NCBI GenBank assembly: GCA_963920665.1
Contig: OY987272.1
Span: 7,011,001-7,075,000 of the forward strand
Origin: Straminergon stramineum
Lineage: Eukaryota; Streptophyta; Bryopsida; Hypnales; Calliergonaceae
Length of the DNA stretch: 64,000 nucleotides
Reading direction: 5' to 3'
A model generated the notes under the pieces. That model saw only the letters and a program-made list of their open reading frames with translations, was not told the DNA's origin and searched no databases. Positions 13,062 to 26,200 of the stretch are shown here, one piece after another (positions within the stretch are counted from its first letter, which is position 1; every line of letters begins with the position of its first letter). A program made the translations under genes and the position numbers.

Positions 13062-15618
13062 AACTTGAGGACTTGCTCAAGCGTTTGGCAAGTTGAAGAC
13101 GTGGGGAATTGACCATTGGATGCACATTGGATGCCATCCTCTTCTTCACTGTAGGTTGCCTAGCTGTACCTGTAGAAATTGTTGTTCTGCCAACTTGCCT
13201 AAGCTGAACCCGTAATCCTCGAGGTACGTTCTTTCTGTATATTACTAGGTGAGGCAGACTGTGAAATAGTCAGTGAGAGGACAAAGTGCACTGTATTTAG
13301 TAAAGATTCTATTCAGCTTATAGCAGGTTATGTTGTAATTTTGTCAATTTGCATAAGTGAAGTTTACATTCCTTATTAAACTTGAGCTAAAAGTGGATTT
13401 CTGGTGCATACTTTACTTTGTCCTGTTCTTGTTGGCGGGGTACATTAGTAATATGTATTTGTTGAAAAACATTACATTGTGATTCAAAGTTTATCACCCC
13501 GAAATCTATAGCAGTCTGGCATGGCTATTCTCATTAACCCTGAAACGTGTGACATGGGTGAGAGGAAGTTTTGTGTCCTTTGGATGATTTTCGGGGAGGT
13601 TTCAAGAATGGGGAAAAAAAATTTCATCTAATTTTTTGTGCGGAGTTGCTTGAACCCAATTTCAATGAATGGTGTTTTTTCCCTGTGATACTATTTGACA
13701 TCCTACACATGAAAATGGCAAGTACATGGATCACACTTTAGTGTATTTTGGCAATTTTTGCTACTTTTTCTTAATTTGAATTTTAGCTACAAAATGGTCT
13801 TTATTGAACTTGAGACCAATGAATGAAATCAAGCCTATCGAGTCTAGTTTTATCCAAATTTGAAAATTTGAAAAATCCTAAAATTTAATATTTTATTGCA
13901 ATTGAAACTTTGGGTCTAGAACTAAAGAGTCATGATTTTTTTAATTTTAGAATGGTATGGTAAATTAACACTATAATGATTCAATTGTGCATGTCAACTT
14001 TACATTGTGCATGTGTTCAATTGTATGAAAGAATTTCAATGATTTTTGGAGTTTACAATTGTGGAGAATATGTTGTGATTTGCAAAGAATTATACAAGAA
14101 CATCCATTTACAAGTAGTTTATTGTTAACCAGAGGTACGGAAATTTCTAATAATGAGGGAAATGTTTCTTGAAAAAACAACATTATTCCATTATGAAATT
14201 CTATCCCATTCTATTGAATGTTGTAAAATCATAGATGTCTACAATACGTAGCTTCATTTTGTGATCATCTTTGGTGACAAATTCCAATCACACATTTTTC
14301 TATAATCATCTATATCTCTTAGAAGTCAATCAAAACTTCTATTCCTTTTTCATAACAATGTAGGTTTACTAGTAAATGCCAATATATAATTAGATATTTT
14401 GAAAAATCTTTAAAATCCAAATTATGATATAATTTGTATTGAATATACCTATAAATGTTGGCTTTATATGAACTTCATACTTCACATTTCATTTCTATTC
14501 ACAATATTTATTTTCAAGCATGTTGAAAATTTTATAGTTCATTGATATGGGTTTTAAAAAATGAATTATCAAGGAATCAAGAAGACCCTTTGGACTTGCC
14601 AAGAAGAACCAAATAAATCTTTTACAATTCAATGGAACCATGCTCAAGCCCTTATTCAAACAATTTTAGGTCTTGTTACCTTTCACAACATAGAAAGGAG
14701 GAAAGGAACATTTGATAGACTTCAATGTGTCATAACATAGTCAACTATATATGTCAAAACACCTTTTACCTCAAAATTCAAAATTTTATCAATATTTGTA
14801 GTTGTTTTATTCATTTTACTTGTGCACTCTATTTCGTAAATGAAGGGTGAGATTAGTACAAACCATATACATTTCTTTATTCAACTTGGCCATGCATATT
14901 ATATGCATTTGAAATATGATAATTTCAGAAAATTTACAATGGGGAGCTCATATCATGTCCTCTATTCTAGAATATTGTAGTGATTCTTATGATTCCTATG
15001 TAATATTGTGAGGAATCCTCAGTTGTTTAACCATTATGTCTATAAAAAGACCTTCTGAATTTTTTTGGAAGATATTGTACTCACCTTATAAACTCAAGAA
15101 TGCTTCTAATAGTATCATACTCTATACAACAATCTATATTATATCCTAGCTAGATTTCCATGAGGACAATTCTCTATATAATTATTAGGTCCTTTTTAAA
15201 ATAATATTGATAGTAGGGTTGGTTAACAATTATACTCTCATGGTCAAAATGCATTTTCTACTTCAAGACTACTCCTAGTATCAAGCATGCATCATCCCTT
15301 TGCCAAATTGACAATCAAGTTAAATTAATACTTGAAACTTAGAAGGTAATATATATTTTTGTTAACCAAGGAGACAATGTCATAATGCAATTCTTCTTAT
15401 AAGATCTTTTGTGTGTTTTTAGTTTAATTCTTTAGTTTGAGCTCATTTGCCTGATGAGCTTTTGAAAGAAAGAAAGGAATGACTGCGATTTAAAATATTC
15501 AATATCATTTTGAAAAAAGTCTACATAACACCAGAAATCATAGCTAATTACAATAGATTCATTTACCAAACTTGTTTAGAGGTCAATCTTTAGCCCAATG
15601 TTGAAAGGCCTTTATCTA
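13062..15618. other. 3' UTR of CDP-DAG synthase, then AT-rich intergenic DNA
   Basis: About 400 bp after the stop keeps balanced composition and is presumably 3' UTR. From about 13600 to 15600 the sequence is strongly AT-rich with no open frame of note and no repeat I can define. Confidence 0.5.
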
Positions 15619-15760
15619 TGCTAATTTATTCTAATACTATCCTAATTTATTCTAATATTAATAGGAAAGGAACAAAATGAGAGTCACCTACAAAATTAGT
15701 TTCACTAAGAATCTACACTAATTTATTCTAATAGTAAAGGAATAAAATTAGAGTCAAAAT
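15619..15760. repeat. Imperfect tandem repeat upstream of RHL1
   Basis: The block ctaatttattctaata...aaaggaa(c/t)aaaat(g/t)agagtca is present at about 15619-15690 and again at about 15717-15758. It ends immediately before the TATA-like box of the next gene. Confidence 0.65.
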
Positions 15761-15770
15761 TATATAAATA
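15761..15770 (+). promoter_or_regulatory. Candidate TATA box of RHL1
   Basis: The string tatataaata lies about 260 bp upstream of the RHL1 ATG. A transcription start about 30 bp downstream would give a 5' leader of about 235 nt. A gtgagttt donor-like string inside that leader could mark a 5'-UTR intron. Confidence 0.5.
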
Positions 15771-16030
15771 CCCTCAATCCTGCTCAGAAGGTACGTGTGA
15801 ACAAGGACCTTGCACTGGTACCGCAGTCGACAGACGGTTTCCGGAGTCCACTCCGTCGATCCTGAATATGCGAGTGAACATTTTGCTTCTACGCAACAAT
15901 TTTTCTGTTTCGGTCCAACACTGCAAACGGATTGAATCGTAAAAATGAGGCGCTCCTGAAGACTCTGTAGATCGGTGCCGAGATGATGAAATTTGTTGCG
16001 CAACGGTGAGTTTCTTAGGGTTTCGCAAGA

Positions 16031-19000
16031 ATGGCGAAGAAGAAAGTGGAGGTGCCGAGTCAGACGAAGGAGGACAAGGTATTAGAGAAGGAGAGCAAGA
16101 GGTTGCGGGATCTTGCACTATCGCGTGGGTTGCTGTCGGAGCAGAAAGCTGTACCGGAAGTGCCATTGCAACCAAATATTGGTAGAGTGATTTTCTGACT
16201 TAATATTGTTATGGACTCGGAAAGAAAAACTGCGTAGTTGAAGAACTTTTTTTTTCTCGATATTTGCTAGCTTGTTATCAATGTTTCGCAATGCCGACCG
16301 ACCGGAACGTGCGGGAAGCAGTGTTCCGGGGGAAAATGGACTGTGTCAGAATATTTTCGGAAGTGATTTTCGATATGTGGATGTGTCCTAGCCTGACAGC
16401 TTAAGAATGTAGTCTCTACGATTAGTTGCGAAGTATTAGAGTGAATGCAATCGAATATTAGGACTGTTTATGGACCAGGAAAATAATGCGCTTCGTATGA
16501 GAGGAATATCGCTTTGCCATGGTTGCTAGCTTGCTGTCGTTATTTCGCAATGCCGACAGGAAGCTGCGAGAATCGGTGTTCCCGGGAAACGGAATAAAAC
16601 AGAGTATTTTCGTTCTCTAAATTCTTGTTCGGTAATAGTTTGAACTTTTCTTGAACTCAATCTTTTTATGTGCACTTACAGCTCAAGAATAGAGTCTTTC
16701 GAAAGAGAATTGAAAAAGACGCAGTCTAAGGCAATTAAGAATATTTGTAAAAATTTGAGAACAGTATTCTGTTTTCTGGTAACCCTGGCGGGAACTGACC
16801 TTTTCTTGTTAAGTCTGTGAGTTTGATGTAGAGTTGATTGAGCATTAGCCATCTTTTCTTGCTTATTTTAAGTGCAATTGTAGCCACAATTCGTCGAATT
16901 CAATTGACAAGAATGTATTTACTTCGTTTGATTTCAGGTATTTTACGATGTGACGGGAAAGACGTTTGTAAAAAGGGGCACAGAAAGAACAAGTACCTAT
17001 TTTCTTTTCCCGGTCTCGTTGCTCCTGTTGCAGGTGGTAAATTCGGTGATCTGACTCAACTGGACTCGAGAAATCCAGTCCTGTATGTTGACTTTCCGCA
17101 GGCAAGTGGTGCCTCACGGACACTACGTGCTCTGTTTCGCTGGCTAGTTTACAATCTTGAGACCATTGGTTTGACTTCCCATCGACGGGAATGTAACAAC
17201 GTTTTTCTGCAGAAGGCTAGCTTGTCACTTATCATGCTTCTGTTATGATGGCAGGGACGACTGAAATTATTCGGCACCATCCTTTATCCCAAGAACAAGT
17301 ACATTACCCTGAACTTTGTTCGAGGGGCAGGGAACATACAATGTGAAGATATTTTTGAAAGTCTGGTAAATCATTCATTTCGACCTCACCCTTTTCGTTA
17401 GCTATTAAGCTGCAGAGATTGTATCGTTGGAGGACTTGTAGCATGATTTGCAGTGCTAGCAATTCATGCACTGTTATTGCCTTCATGTAGCAAGCTTCTG
17501 CATGAAATTGAATTTGTTTAATTTTATTTTTTTTCAACGCTCACTGATCATGAGTGCAGCTGGAACGGTTGTCTTTTAGGAACATGTAGAAATGAGATTA
17601 CTGAATTTACTAAAGGTCTGATCGGGAATCAATTTCTTGAAGACTTAAGTCGAACATTCTTTTCACGTTTCTATTGCTTCATTTATTAATTGTGTTCCAG
17701 CTAGCAACTTAAGACAGTCACACATGTTGACAGGTGGTGTTTTCGGAGGCTTGGTGGATCGGTTCAAAGGAAGACAATCCAGATGAGCTGCGACTTGATA
17801 TGCCTTTGGACCTTCAGCAGGTACGCCACGCATATTAGTCCAGATTTCTCTTTTCACAGGAAGATCATACTAAAAGATCATGTCCAATGAACATTGGCGT
17901 TCACACTTCTGCAATATCTCATGAATCCGGTAGTTCTGTAAATCAATAGCTCATTTCCGTTTACAATCACAGTATAAGTTCCCACGTTGGTTTTTAATAG
18001 GGTTTTGAACCTTAATGCAATTGTGCATTTATTGCCATCAGTGTACGCAGCATACAGTTCTGCTAAGACTCTTCGATCTGTGGCATTGTTAAAACAGGAA
18101 AAACATGCGGTGTACGACTTTGCAGGTGGAGCGGGCAAGCCAAGAAATCCTAAAAATGATGCTGATTTCCAATTCGAACCAGTCCAAGCATCACAGTTGG
18201 AATCTAGTAAACTGAGCACTCCGAAGGCTCAGCTCAAAATGGACCAATGGCTTTCTCATACGAAAGCGTCAGAAAATAAATCTTCTGAAAGCAATGCTAA
18301 AGCGAAGCACAGAATCGCAGATGAATGGGAGTCAGATGAAGATGGTGAAGGTTTTGTCAATCTGGGAGACGTGCAAACCCCCTCGCGACAATCTGCTCGT
18401 ACCGCTGGGAAGAAATATTCGTAAGCATGATAAAGCATTCCTAATTACTTAAACTACGCATTGGGCAATATTAAAGCGCAGGGTGCTCTTTGTGATTACG
18501 TTGCTTGCAAATTCATTTGAATCATGTGTTGCAATCTTTCCAACATCAGGTATGTGGAGTCGTCCTCAGAGGAGAAAGAAACAGAAGACAGCGGTGGAGA
18601 TGATGATTTAGAGGTTGAACAGAGAGAACCTGAAAGCAAGACTACCAAGAGGTTTTACAGAAGGAAGGATGCAGATGATAGTTTCTTGGTTCCTGAATCA
18701 CAAGCATCAAAAATGGATGTGGCAGGTGGCACACGTCTTCCGTGAATATGCTTTGTTGATGCAATGAGCTACCATTTACTGGTTAACTTTCTGCTTACCT
18801 CAACTTCTGAGAGTGTCAAGAAGTGGCATTATGTCAGAGGAGGTGATGCACTTAAGATATGTTGGATCCGTCGGTGTGGAAGTATATTCTAGCTTCTATT
18901 AATCCCTCTATATTTGATCCAGATCCTTTGAATGGAAATCTTCATCCTGATGTGGCCGTCGCAATGGATGTAAATGATGATGAAGAAACTAATGTCATCG

Positions 19001-20840
19001 ACCATTTAGCGGCTTCACAAACTTCAGCTCCAAGAAGTACTGCAAGTGGCATACTTATATCAGACTCAATCCAAGCGGTTGCAAATGCAAGTACAGCAAG
19101 AGCAGGGTCGAAGCAGTCCAGTTTATCTACATTCTTTTTGAAGTCAAGCGAGAAGGTCAGTTTCCAGTAAATACAATGGATAATTACTTGTGTTACGTGT
19201 CAACAAACATTTCATTGAGTGAATATTTGATTTTGCGACTGCCTCTCTGTTCAGGAAAAGGAGGCAAATGTGGAGCCGCCCATTTCATTGGTGGAAGTAG
19301 GTTAGTACCTTATCTGATTTTGTGACCCTGCTTGTTTGCCTCCCAAATTTGCATTTTATTGAGGAAGTAAAGTCGTCCAATTTGCTAAAGATACACTTGC
19401 TAACCTGGATTGTAATATTGTCATCGCATTCATAGTTCTTAGTGCTTGTCGAGACTCATCGTTTGGACGGAGTCGCGGTGATGAAGTTTTTTAGCTTTAT
19501 ATTTCAACTTTGATTGCTGTGGCTTTTATGCAGGTGTCACTAGAACTTACCAAAGAACAAAAATCAAACAGGTGAATATGGCTCGACGAATGTTTTTTTG
19601 CGTTGTAGAATATGGGAGTTCTAATTATTATTTTTGAATAGTTGTCATTAAGCGTTCTGTGTGTGCTGAATATCTAGGATTGAGACCAGAGTTTGAAAAT
19701 TCTGGACAATTAGAAATGAGTCTCGGGGAAGTGAGTGTTTTTATTTTAACCTAGCAGTCCTTCGGATTATTTGCTTTGGTGGATACAGTCAACCTTGGAA
19801 ATGGATGACGCTTGTAAAGAGGACGGGAGCTTGACATCAAAACCCCAGGTATATCCTTGCCGTTCAACAGTTCCTGGAGAAGCATCTCGTTAGCATCGTA
19901 ATGGCATCCCATGACTAGATATCTTTTTCAACACTATCGCTGGCCTGGACATCTCCGAGCAGGGTGAACTAGATTTAGTCGTCAGAATTTAGCGAATGTG
20001 TTGAGTGCGATACTAAATTAATTAACTACGCATTGTTTAGTCTCGAATGCAAAATTTTCATCTTCATCAACCTCTTTTGATGAATTTTGATTTTTAGAAC
20101 TTTATTTGCAGATGGAGCCGGTATTACTAGATACACCCCCTGAAAGCAATGGTTCTAAGCGCAAAAGAAAAGCTACTTCAGAAGGAAAACAAACTCCAAA
20201 AGGTGGCAACCTGATATGCTCAGGAACGAGTTCTGTATTTTTTGTAGTATATATTAGACATGCCTTTACGTTCCTGCTTCTTTTTTGCATAATTTGCTTT
20301 ATCAGCCTCAGCTTTTCAGGGCTTGATGATTCATCACTAAGTTTCGGTTCATTAACTGTGCTCTATAGGAACTGGGAGAAAAGGCACATCGCCTGGCAAA
20401 AGAAGAAAGAAGACAACTGAGGTACATCGAGGGAATCATTAAATCGTGTTAATTTCTTCGAAGTGTCTGTCAACAGTCGTTTGCATCAAGGCATCCAGCC
20501 TATCATCTTAAACCATTGTCAATCGATTGCTGCATTCAGGAAAAGTGTAGACATGCTGAGATTTTGTATGTTTGCGTACAGGATATTCAGTCAAAGGAAC
20601 AGCCAATTGTGGTACGATACCAACCAATTAGCCGTGAAGTTACACATGTTTTTTGAGTCACAGAATAGATATCGTTTGAATGTCAACTGAAATTGTGTTC
20701 TATAAGATGTAAATTGAGGATTGCACGATGCTGCTGTTTTACTCCCGGGTCTGGAGTTGTGTTTTTTACATCCACTCAACATAGTGTACTTCGTTTTCTT
20801 TATCTTTTGACAGGTTTCTGATGATAGTGATGCGGGTTGA
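16031..20840 (+). CDS. RHL1: RHL1, DNA-binding subunit of the plant topoisomerase VI complex
   Basis: RHL1/HYP7 works with TOP6A, TOP6B and BIN4 in the nucleus and is needed for endoreduplication and root-hair growth. Exons: 16031-16181, 16938-17101, 17255-17365, 17734-17820, 18098-18420, 18550-18725, 18857-19155, 19255-19300, 19534-19571, 19789-19848, 20112-20202, 20369-20421, 20582-20611 and 20814-20840. All phases agree, giving 551 aa. The conserved core (residues about 50-185) includes RKNKYLFSFPGLVAP, NPVLYVDFPQGRLKLFGTI, YPKNKYITLNFVRG and VVFSEAWWIGSKEDNPDELR, the diagnostic RHL1 blocks. The rest is low-complexity: acidic Ser/Glu/Asp stretches (about 250-315) and Lys/Arg clusters (KRKRK, GKRRK) near residues 500-530 that look like nuclear or DNA-contact signals. 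Intron 2 uses a GC donor. The protein is about 200 aa longer than I remember for Arabidopsis RHL1 (about 355 aa), mostly in the C-terminal tail. Identity is firm; the short exons 8-14 rest on splice signals and phase alone. Confidence 0.93.
17102..17254 (+). other. GC-AG intron of RHL1
   Basis: The exon ends CCGCAG and the intron begins gcaagt, a GC donor with otherwise perfect consensus, and ends at gcag. The split codons rejoin ...VDFPQ to GRLKLFG exactly as in the RHL1 family. No GT donor nearby preserves the frame. Confidence 0.85.
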
Positions 20841-21910
20841 GGACGAAGGCGTGGGTTCATAACTCTCAACTTCATTATTACGTTGGTCAGTCCTTTCCAG
20901 CTGCCTTTGAAAAGTCCGCAAGGAAATGACTTTGGTGGCAGGTGTAAGACAAAGCAAGGTTCAGTTCAATGCCTTGCCAACGTGGAACACTCGGGAGTGC
21001 CAAGATATCAGCATCATTGGAGTCAAGTTTGTTACATGTTGCTATATGACACGAATTCTGATGCTCCTGGATTAACGGCTTTTGGGGGTCTAGAATATCC
21101 GCGGCTTATCAAGCATCTCCGACTCAAGACCATATTGTTGTGTTGGAGTCAGATATTAATAGTAGTTTATGAATACCTTTCGGTCATGTTGTGTATGTTG
21201 ACATGGCTCTGTTGGTAGGCTGTGTTTTCAGGAAGTTAGTGCACTAAAGTGCACTGATTTGTACCTTCAAAGCACTTCGGTAAACTCGCAGAGCCCTCTG
21301 AATGAGAGCTGAAGTTCTTGCATTTGTGCAAATCAAATTACTCATCTGAATCCAACTTGTACACTTGGCTACATTACAACTGATTATTTTGTTTGTTTGT
21401 TTGCACAGGGCTCACATCTCATCTATTGTATTTGAAAGTAGTTTAAGGTGAAAACATCCATATCCGTCAAAAGAAGCAATTCAGCATATTTGGAAGCACT
21501 TTTTTCAAGAATTTTTTTTTGGGTAGTATTAGCAATTGAAAATGACAAATTTTTAAAATAAAAATTAGAATTTTTGTGTAAGACATGTCATTACTAAGAA
21601 TTTTCAAAGTAGAAGCTCTCTAGGTCATTGACAGTCACATAGCCTAGTGATAAAACTGAAATCTAGATAATTGACAATCAACCAATTGCAATTAAGGAAG
21701 GGAATGGTTTAAGTGCACTTTGGAGGATACTTTCAATAGAAGAGTCCACTAGTCAAGAATGGGTATATGTACAATTTTGGGTGTTTTTACCTTATGTTGA
21801 ATGAGCTAGCAATCTCATTGGCATTGTCTTTGTTATGCTCACACCATGGAAGATGATCCATGCTTTTTCACCCACTTGTCAAGAAATATTATAATATGTT
21901 TACATAGCTA
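20841..21910. other. 3' UTR of RHL1 and downstream intergenic DNA
   Basis: Balanced composition continues to about 21400, consistent with a 3' UTR. A 111-codon open frame at 20883-21218 shows no family motif and starts inside this likely UTR. From 21400 the DNA becomes AT-rich. Confidence 0.5.
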
Positions 21911-22529
21911 ATCACTACTTGAAAAGGGTATTGTTTTTGACCCTTTTTTTCAACACCATTATAGTGTCAAAAAATGAGATTTTATGAAATTTAGAACATA
22001 TCAATAATATTTTAGACTCAAGTGTTGAAAACAATGTTGAAATCTTTTTTTGACATTCTAGTGTCATAAAAGTGTTAGACATTACTACTATCAAAAAGAG
22101 TATCAAAAAAAATATTGGAAAATGTTGAAAAGAGTGTTGGAAAAAGTGCCCAAAAAAGTGTCTAAGATTGTCAAAGAATGTGCTTTAATTTGAAAATTCA
22201 TAGAAAATGCCAAAAAATGTACTTTCCTTTGAAAATTTATAACTAATTCTACAAAGGTCCAAAAAACATGAAATAAGTAGGGTTTGATTTAGCTTCCTCT
22301 AGAATAAAACTTGAAAGCTTGTGAACCTTGAAAAAAGGAGATCTATGGTAAATAAAATGCTAAATAGATACATCATCTTATATAAGTTGCAAAAAAATCT
22401 CTAAATTCACACATGTTGCAAGACACCAAAAATTTCCTCTACCAACCATGAAGTTAGGGGATCGAATCCCATGGCTTGTATGCTAGTTACCTTGGGCAAT
22501 CTAGATGGAGTTAGGTAGGGGTGGGTAGC

Positions 22530-22760
22530 TTAACCCATAAATGTCAATACGGACATTTAGTGTCCGATGGATGACATAGTATCTTTTGATATAGCATAGA
22601 AGTGCAATTATTCATCTTTTGAAATTTTGTGTGGAAAGGGGAGATCTTCTTCAATAGCTTGACCCCCAATGAATATTTTGGATTTTTTAAAATTAGATGA
22701 TGTCACACAGTTCCAAAAAGGATGATTTCCACAGTCACCAGTTCGTCCTTTAAGGATTAA
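22530..22760 (+). mobile_element. TTAA-ended 230-bp MITE, family A copy 1
   Basis: It starts TTAACCCATAAATGTC and ends CCTTTAAGGATTAA. The interior contains gacatttagtgtcc, attcatctttt and ttccaaaaaggatgatttcca, shared with the copies at 38534, 45165, 46365 and 52288. Confidence 0.8.
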
Positions 22761-22795
22761 GCAACCCACAAATTATCAACATAAGTGAGTATCTT

Positions 22796-23005
22796 TATGT
22801 TTAGAACAGAAGTGCAACTATTCATCTTTGGAATTTTGTGTGGAAAGGGGAGATCTTCTACAGTAGCTTGACTTCCAATGAATATTTGGGTTTTTTTTAA
22901 ATTAGATGATGTCACATAGTTCCAAAAAGGATGATTTCCATAGTCACCATTTCATCCTTTAAGGATTAAGCAACCCACAAATTATAGACATAAGTGAGTA
23001 GCTTG
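22796..23005 (+). repeat. Partial tandem duplication of MITE family A copy 1
   Basis: The segment from agtgcaa(t/c)tattcatctt to acccacaaattat...cataagtgagta is repeated 210 bp downstream (22601 versus 22811). The second copy lacks the left end of the element and includes flanking DNA, so it arose by local duplication, not by a new insertion. Confidence 0.8.
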
Positions 23006-23200
23006 GACAACAAGTTCATGTAATCTAAAAGGAAAAATGGTGGAGAGGGGGCACTTTTTTCTACACTCTTTTGACACTTTTTTTTATTGTCTTTCCAATA
23101 TATCATGTTGGACACTAAAGTGTCAAAAAATTATTTTTGCAAAGTTTTTTCAATACATTAGTGTCAAAAAAATGCCAAAATTAACACCCCTTTGGGTAAT

Positions 23201-26200
23201 ATTTGTCATTTGAGTCTACCATTTTCTTCTTGGGATTATCTTGCACCATTAAACAAATCAATGTCAAATTGTTCTTTCACAACATTATTAATCTTTGATA
23301 AAAATGAAGTTCTTCCTCCGTTGTTGTGTGTAATTACATAGAGTTGCAAGAATAGGTCTTATGTATTTATGATGTGACTTTGTTGAGCAACATATCTATC
23401 CTTGAGAAGGAATTCACCCCTAGGTGCTCAATCATGCTCTTAGTGGATGATGAATGTCATGAAAAGTGTACTTCATCCCATTCATATTTATTGAAGAATC
23501 TTCAAGAAAAATTGTGCATTATATCAACAAAAAGAAGAAAGAACATTCATTTTGAATCAATAATATAGATACTTTGGAGTTTCAATTATTTATTATAAAT
23601 TTTCAAAAATATTTTTAGTTTCTTTAAAAGTATTGGGTACTTTAGTATTAAAATGTTATCAATAACACAAGCCTTGAATTAGTTGTCAAGAGCAAACCTT
23701 AAAATTGACATGTATTTGGTCCTTCCTAGACACTTTGTACATTGTTGCACCCTTTAGTGACACTTACTACTTTAAACTCACCTCTTAGTGCTTCTCCAAG
23801 CACTTAACTCTTCAGTGACACCAAGGGTCATGCTCTCCTAACACTGCACATGCCACGCACTCACAATGTTAGCTTCCAACTAGTTACAAGGTTCTCTATT
23901 CCTCTATGACTTCCAACACTTCCATTCTAACACTTAACTCCTACAAGACACCGGGCATGACATTTGATGACATGGGGCGGAACTTCCATTGATATCTAAG
24001 CACTCGGTAGAGGCACTACTTCCCACCAATGCTAACCACCTTTCAATGGAACCCAACTCCCTATTAGGTCCAACCTCCATTCATCTCAAGACTCACCAAG
24101 CGGGACTCACATCATGGCCTAGTGTGGAGTAGAACACCACCCAACCAGTATCAAGGAGTGCACAAGCACTCCATGGTAACACAAGTGGTGGTGAGGCTCT
24201 AACACTAACCTCATCACCCGGGGCCACTTTGGCTCACGATGGCACCATCCGAGAGTGAGGAGTGAGACCACCCTTTCTCATAGTACTCTCTGCAGGATTC
24301 GGCAACCTCCCTACTAGAGGTCACCGGGAACCTCCAAAATGCTCCCCATTTTGGAAGACCACCCAATTCCAAGTAGTTTCTCCAAAACCGGCCCCCCAAA
24401 GACTTCTGATCTTCCCATCAGGATAACTTTTAACTCCAAGCCCTTAATCCTAAGTGCAAGCTCATTTTTGTAATCTACATTTTTTGTTGATCACTGTGGA
24501 TTATTCACTTTCTCCAATACGACAACTATTGAAGAAGTTATGGCCCTCCAAAAGTATGAGTCCCCTAGGAGGTGTAATTCTCCAAGACTCCACCTTCTTT
24601 GGATGTCCATAACTTCTAATTCAAAGCTCATCTCTTCATGAGCCTTAGCATTATAGAAAACTTGTATCCTTAGCTTTCCAAAGATATGCGTCATGACCTA
24701 TTTGGCTCAAAGGATTCCTCCCAAACCTTGTTTCCCACATCCCCATGCCTCGGGACGTGGCCGGGACACTACCCACTTTGAGGAACCATAATTTTTGACT
24801 CCCAACTCGAATTCTTGCATTCATTGAACCTATGGACACATCTTCTTACAAGTTGTCCAAGCATGTATGACATGCCTTCTAATTCATCCGGATCAGAGGA
24901 CTACGATGCTCTGATTTCTCGAGACTCCTAATTCCACTCACCCCATATAAAGAATAGTTTTTGAAATTCCTTTATTATAGTATTATTTATTTTTCTAAAG
25001 AAGAAGATGCTTAATCCATGGATCACCCTTGTAGTGTATTTTGTCCATTTCTTGCTAGTTACTCTTGATGTAAATTTTAGACATAAAAGTATTATTTTTT
25101 GAATTTGAGTCCAACTAATGAAATGAAGCTCATAAAATTTCATTTCTATTCTAATTGAAATTTTGAAAAATTCATAAATTTCAATATTTTATAGCAATAT
25201 GAACTTTGTACCTATAACCATAGTTTGTTGATTTTCCAATTTTAGAGTGATACAATAACTTTTCTATATACCATGATGTTATGCACTATAGTGTGCATAA
25301 ATAATGGAAATTCCTGATTTTTTTAGTGTATTCTGTATTTGAAATGAATTTTCTTCCTTTTTAAAAAAATTTCAGATAAATTTCAAATCTTTCTAAACAA
25401 AATTTGAAAATTTGATGACTTCTCGCAAACAAATGATTTCATCTCTTACAAATTAATATAAAGAAAATCATTCGTATCTAATTACAAAATGACAGCAAAA
25501 TTGGTGAAGGACAGTTAGGCTTGAAGCCAATGGCAAAAATGATTAAATGATGATTTCCACAATGACTAGACCATCCTTTTAGGGTGAAGACTTAGTCAAG
25601 TATCACACCCCAATGAATTGAATTAAACCTATAAGGACACACCACCACCCTATCACCAAGGTAGTCACCAAAATTCTCCAATTATTTGACCAGAGATGCA
25701 TTTTCTTTTCCTACAATCAACAAGGAAGTCATTCTTTGAACAATTTGTAGCATCCTTACAAGGTTAATGACTCATTGCATAATTACATCATTATATGATA
25801 CACACATTGATTCTCTTTCAATTGGTTGTCATTAGTTGGTGTGCCATAGTTTGCAATTTTGTCCCACAATTACTAAAACTAAAATGTAATAGAAAGAGCA
25901 TTGGAGTAGTTCTAACTTCAATTTTGAGAACTCTGTGACATTAAGGCATGTGGTAAGGTATGAGGTCTATAAACTATCCCTTTAAGCCTACCGACCTCAT
26001 CAATGGCAATAATAAATATTTCAATAAACATGTCATTCATTCCTAGATAGGGGATGCATTTATAACCTAGTGAATTAATGAACCTCCTATCTTAAACTAC
26101 CATATTGGAGTCATCACTATTCAATTACCATGCTATTTTGCATTAGTACTAGTATGTTTTAATTGTGCATGTTTTAAATTTTGAAATGTACAATATAACA

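Larger units (their letters stand above)
21911..23200. mobile_element. Candidate decayed CACTA-like element (subterminal GTGTCAAAAAA repeats)
   Basis: The left edge reads cactacttgaaaaggg, like a plant CACTA terminus. Variants of tagtgtcaaaaaa recur several times at 21960-22110 and, in both orientations, at 23075-23175. The right edge (acccctttgggtaatattt) only partly mirrors the left and no target duplication is clear. The interior holds MITE copies and no transposase frame. Confidence 0.35.

Noticed and set aside
20883..21218. 111-codon open frame after RHL1
   Set aside because: It lies in the probable 3' UTR of RHL1, has no family motif and no splice context.
23700..24930. GC-richer segment as a solo LTR or Gypsy fragment
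   Set aside because: No TG...CA ends with target duplication, no primer site and no gag or pol motif could be found, so only a vague repeat note is given.
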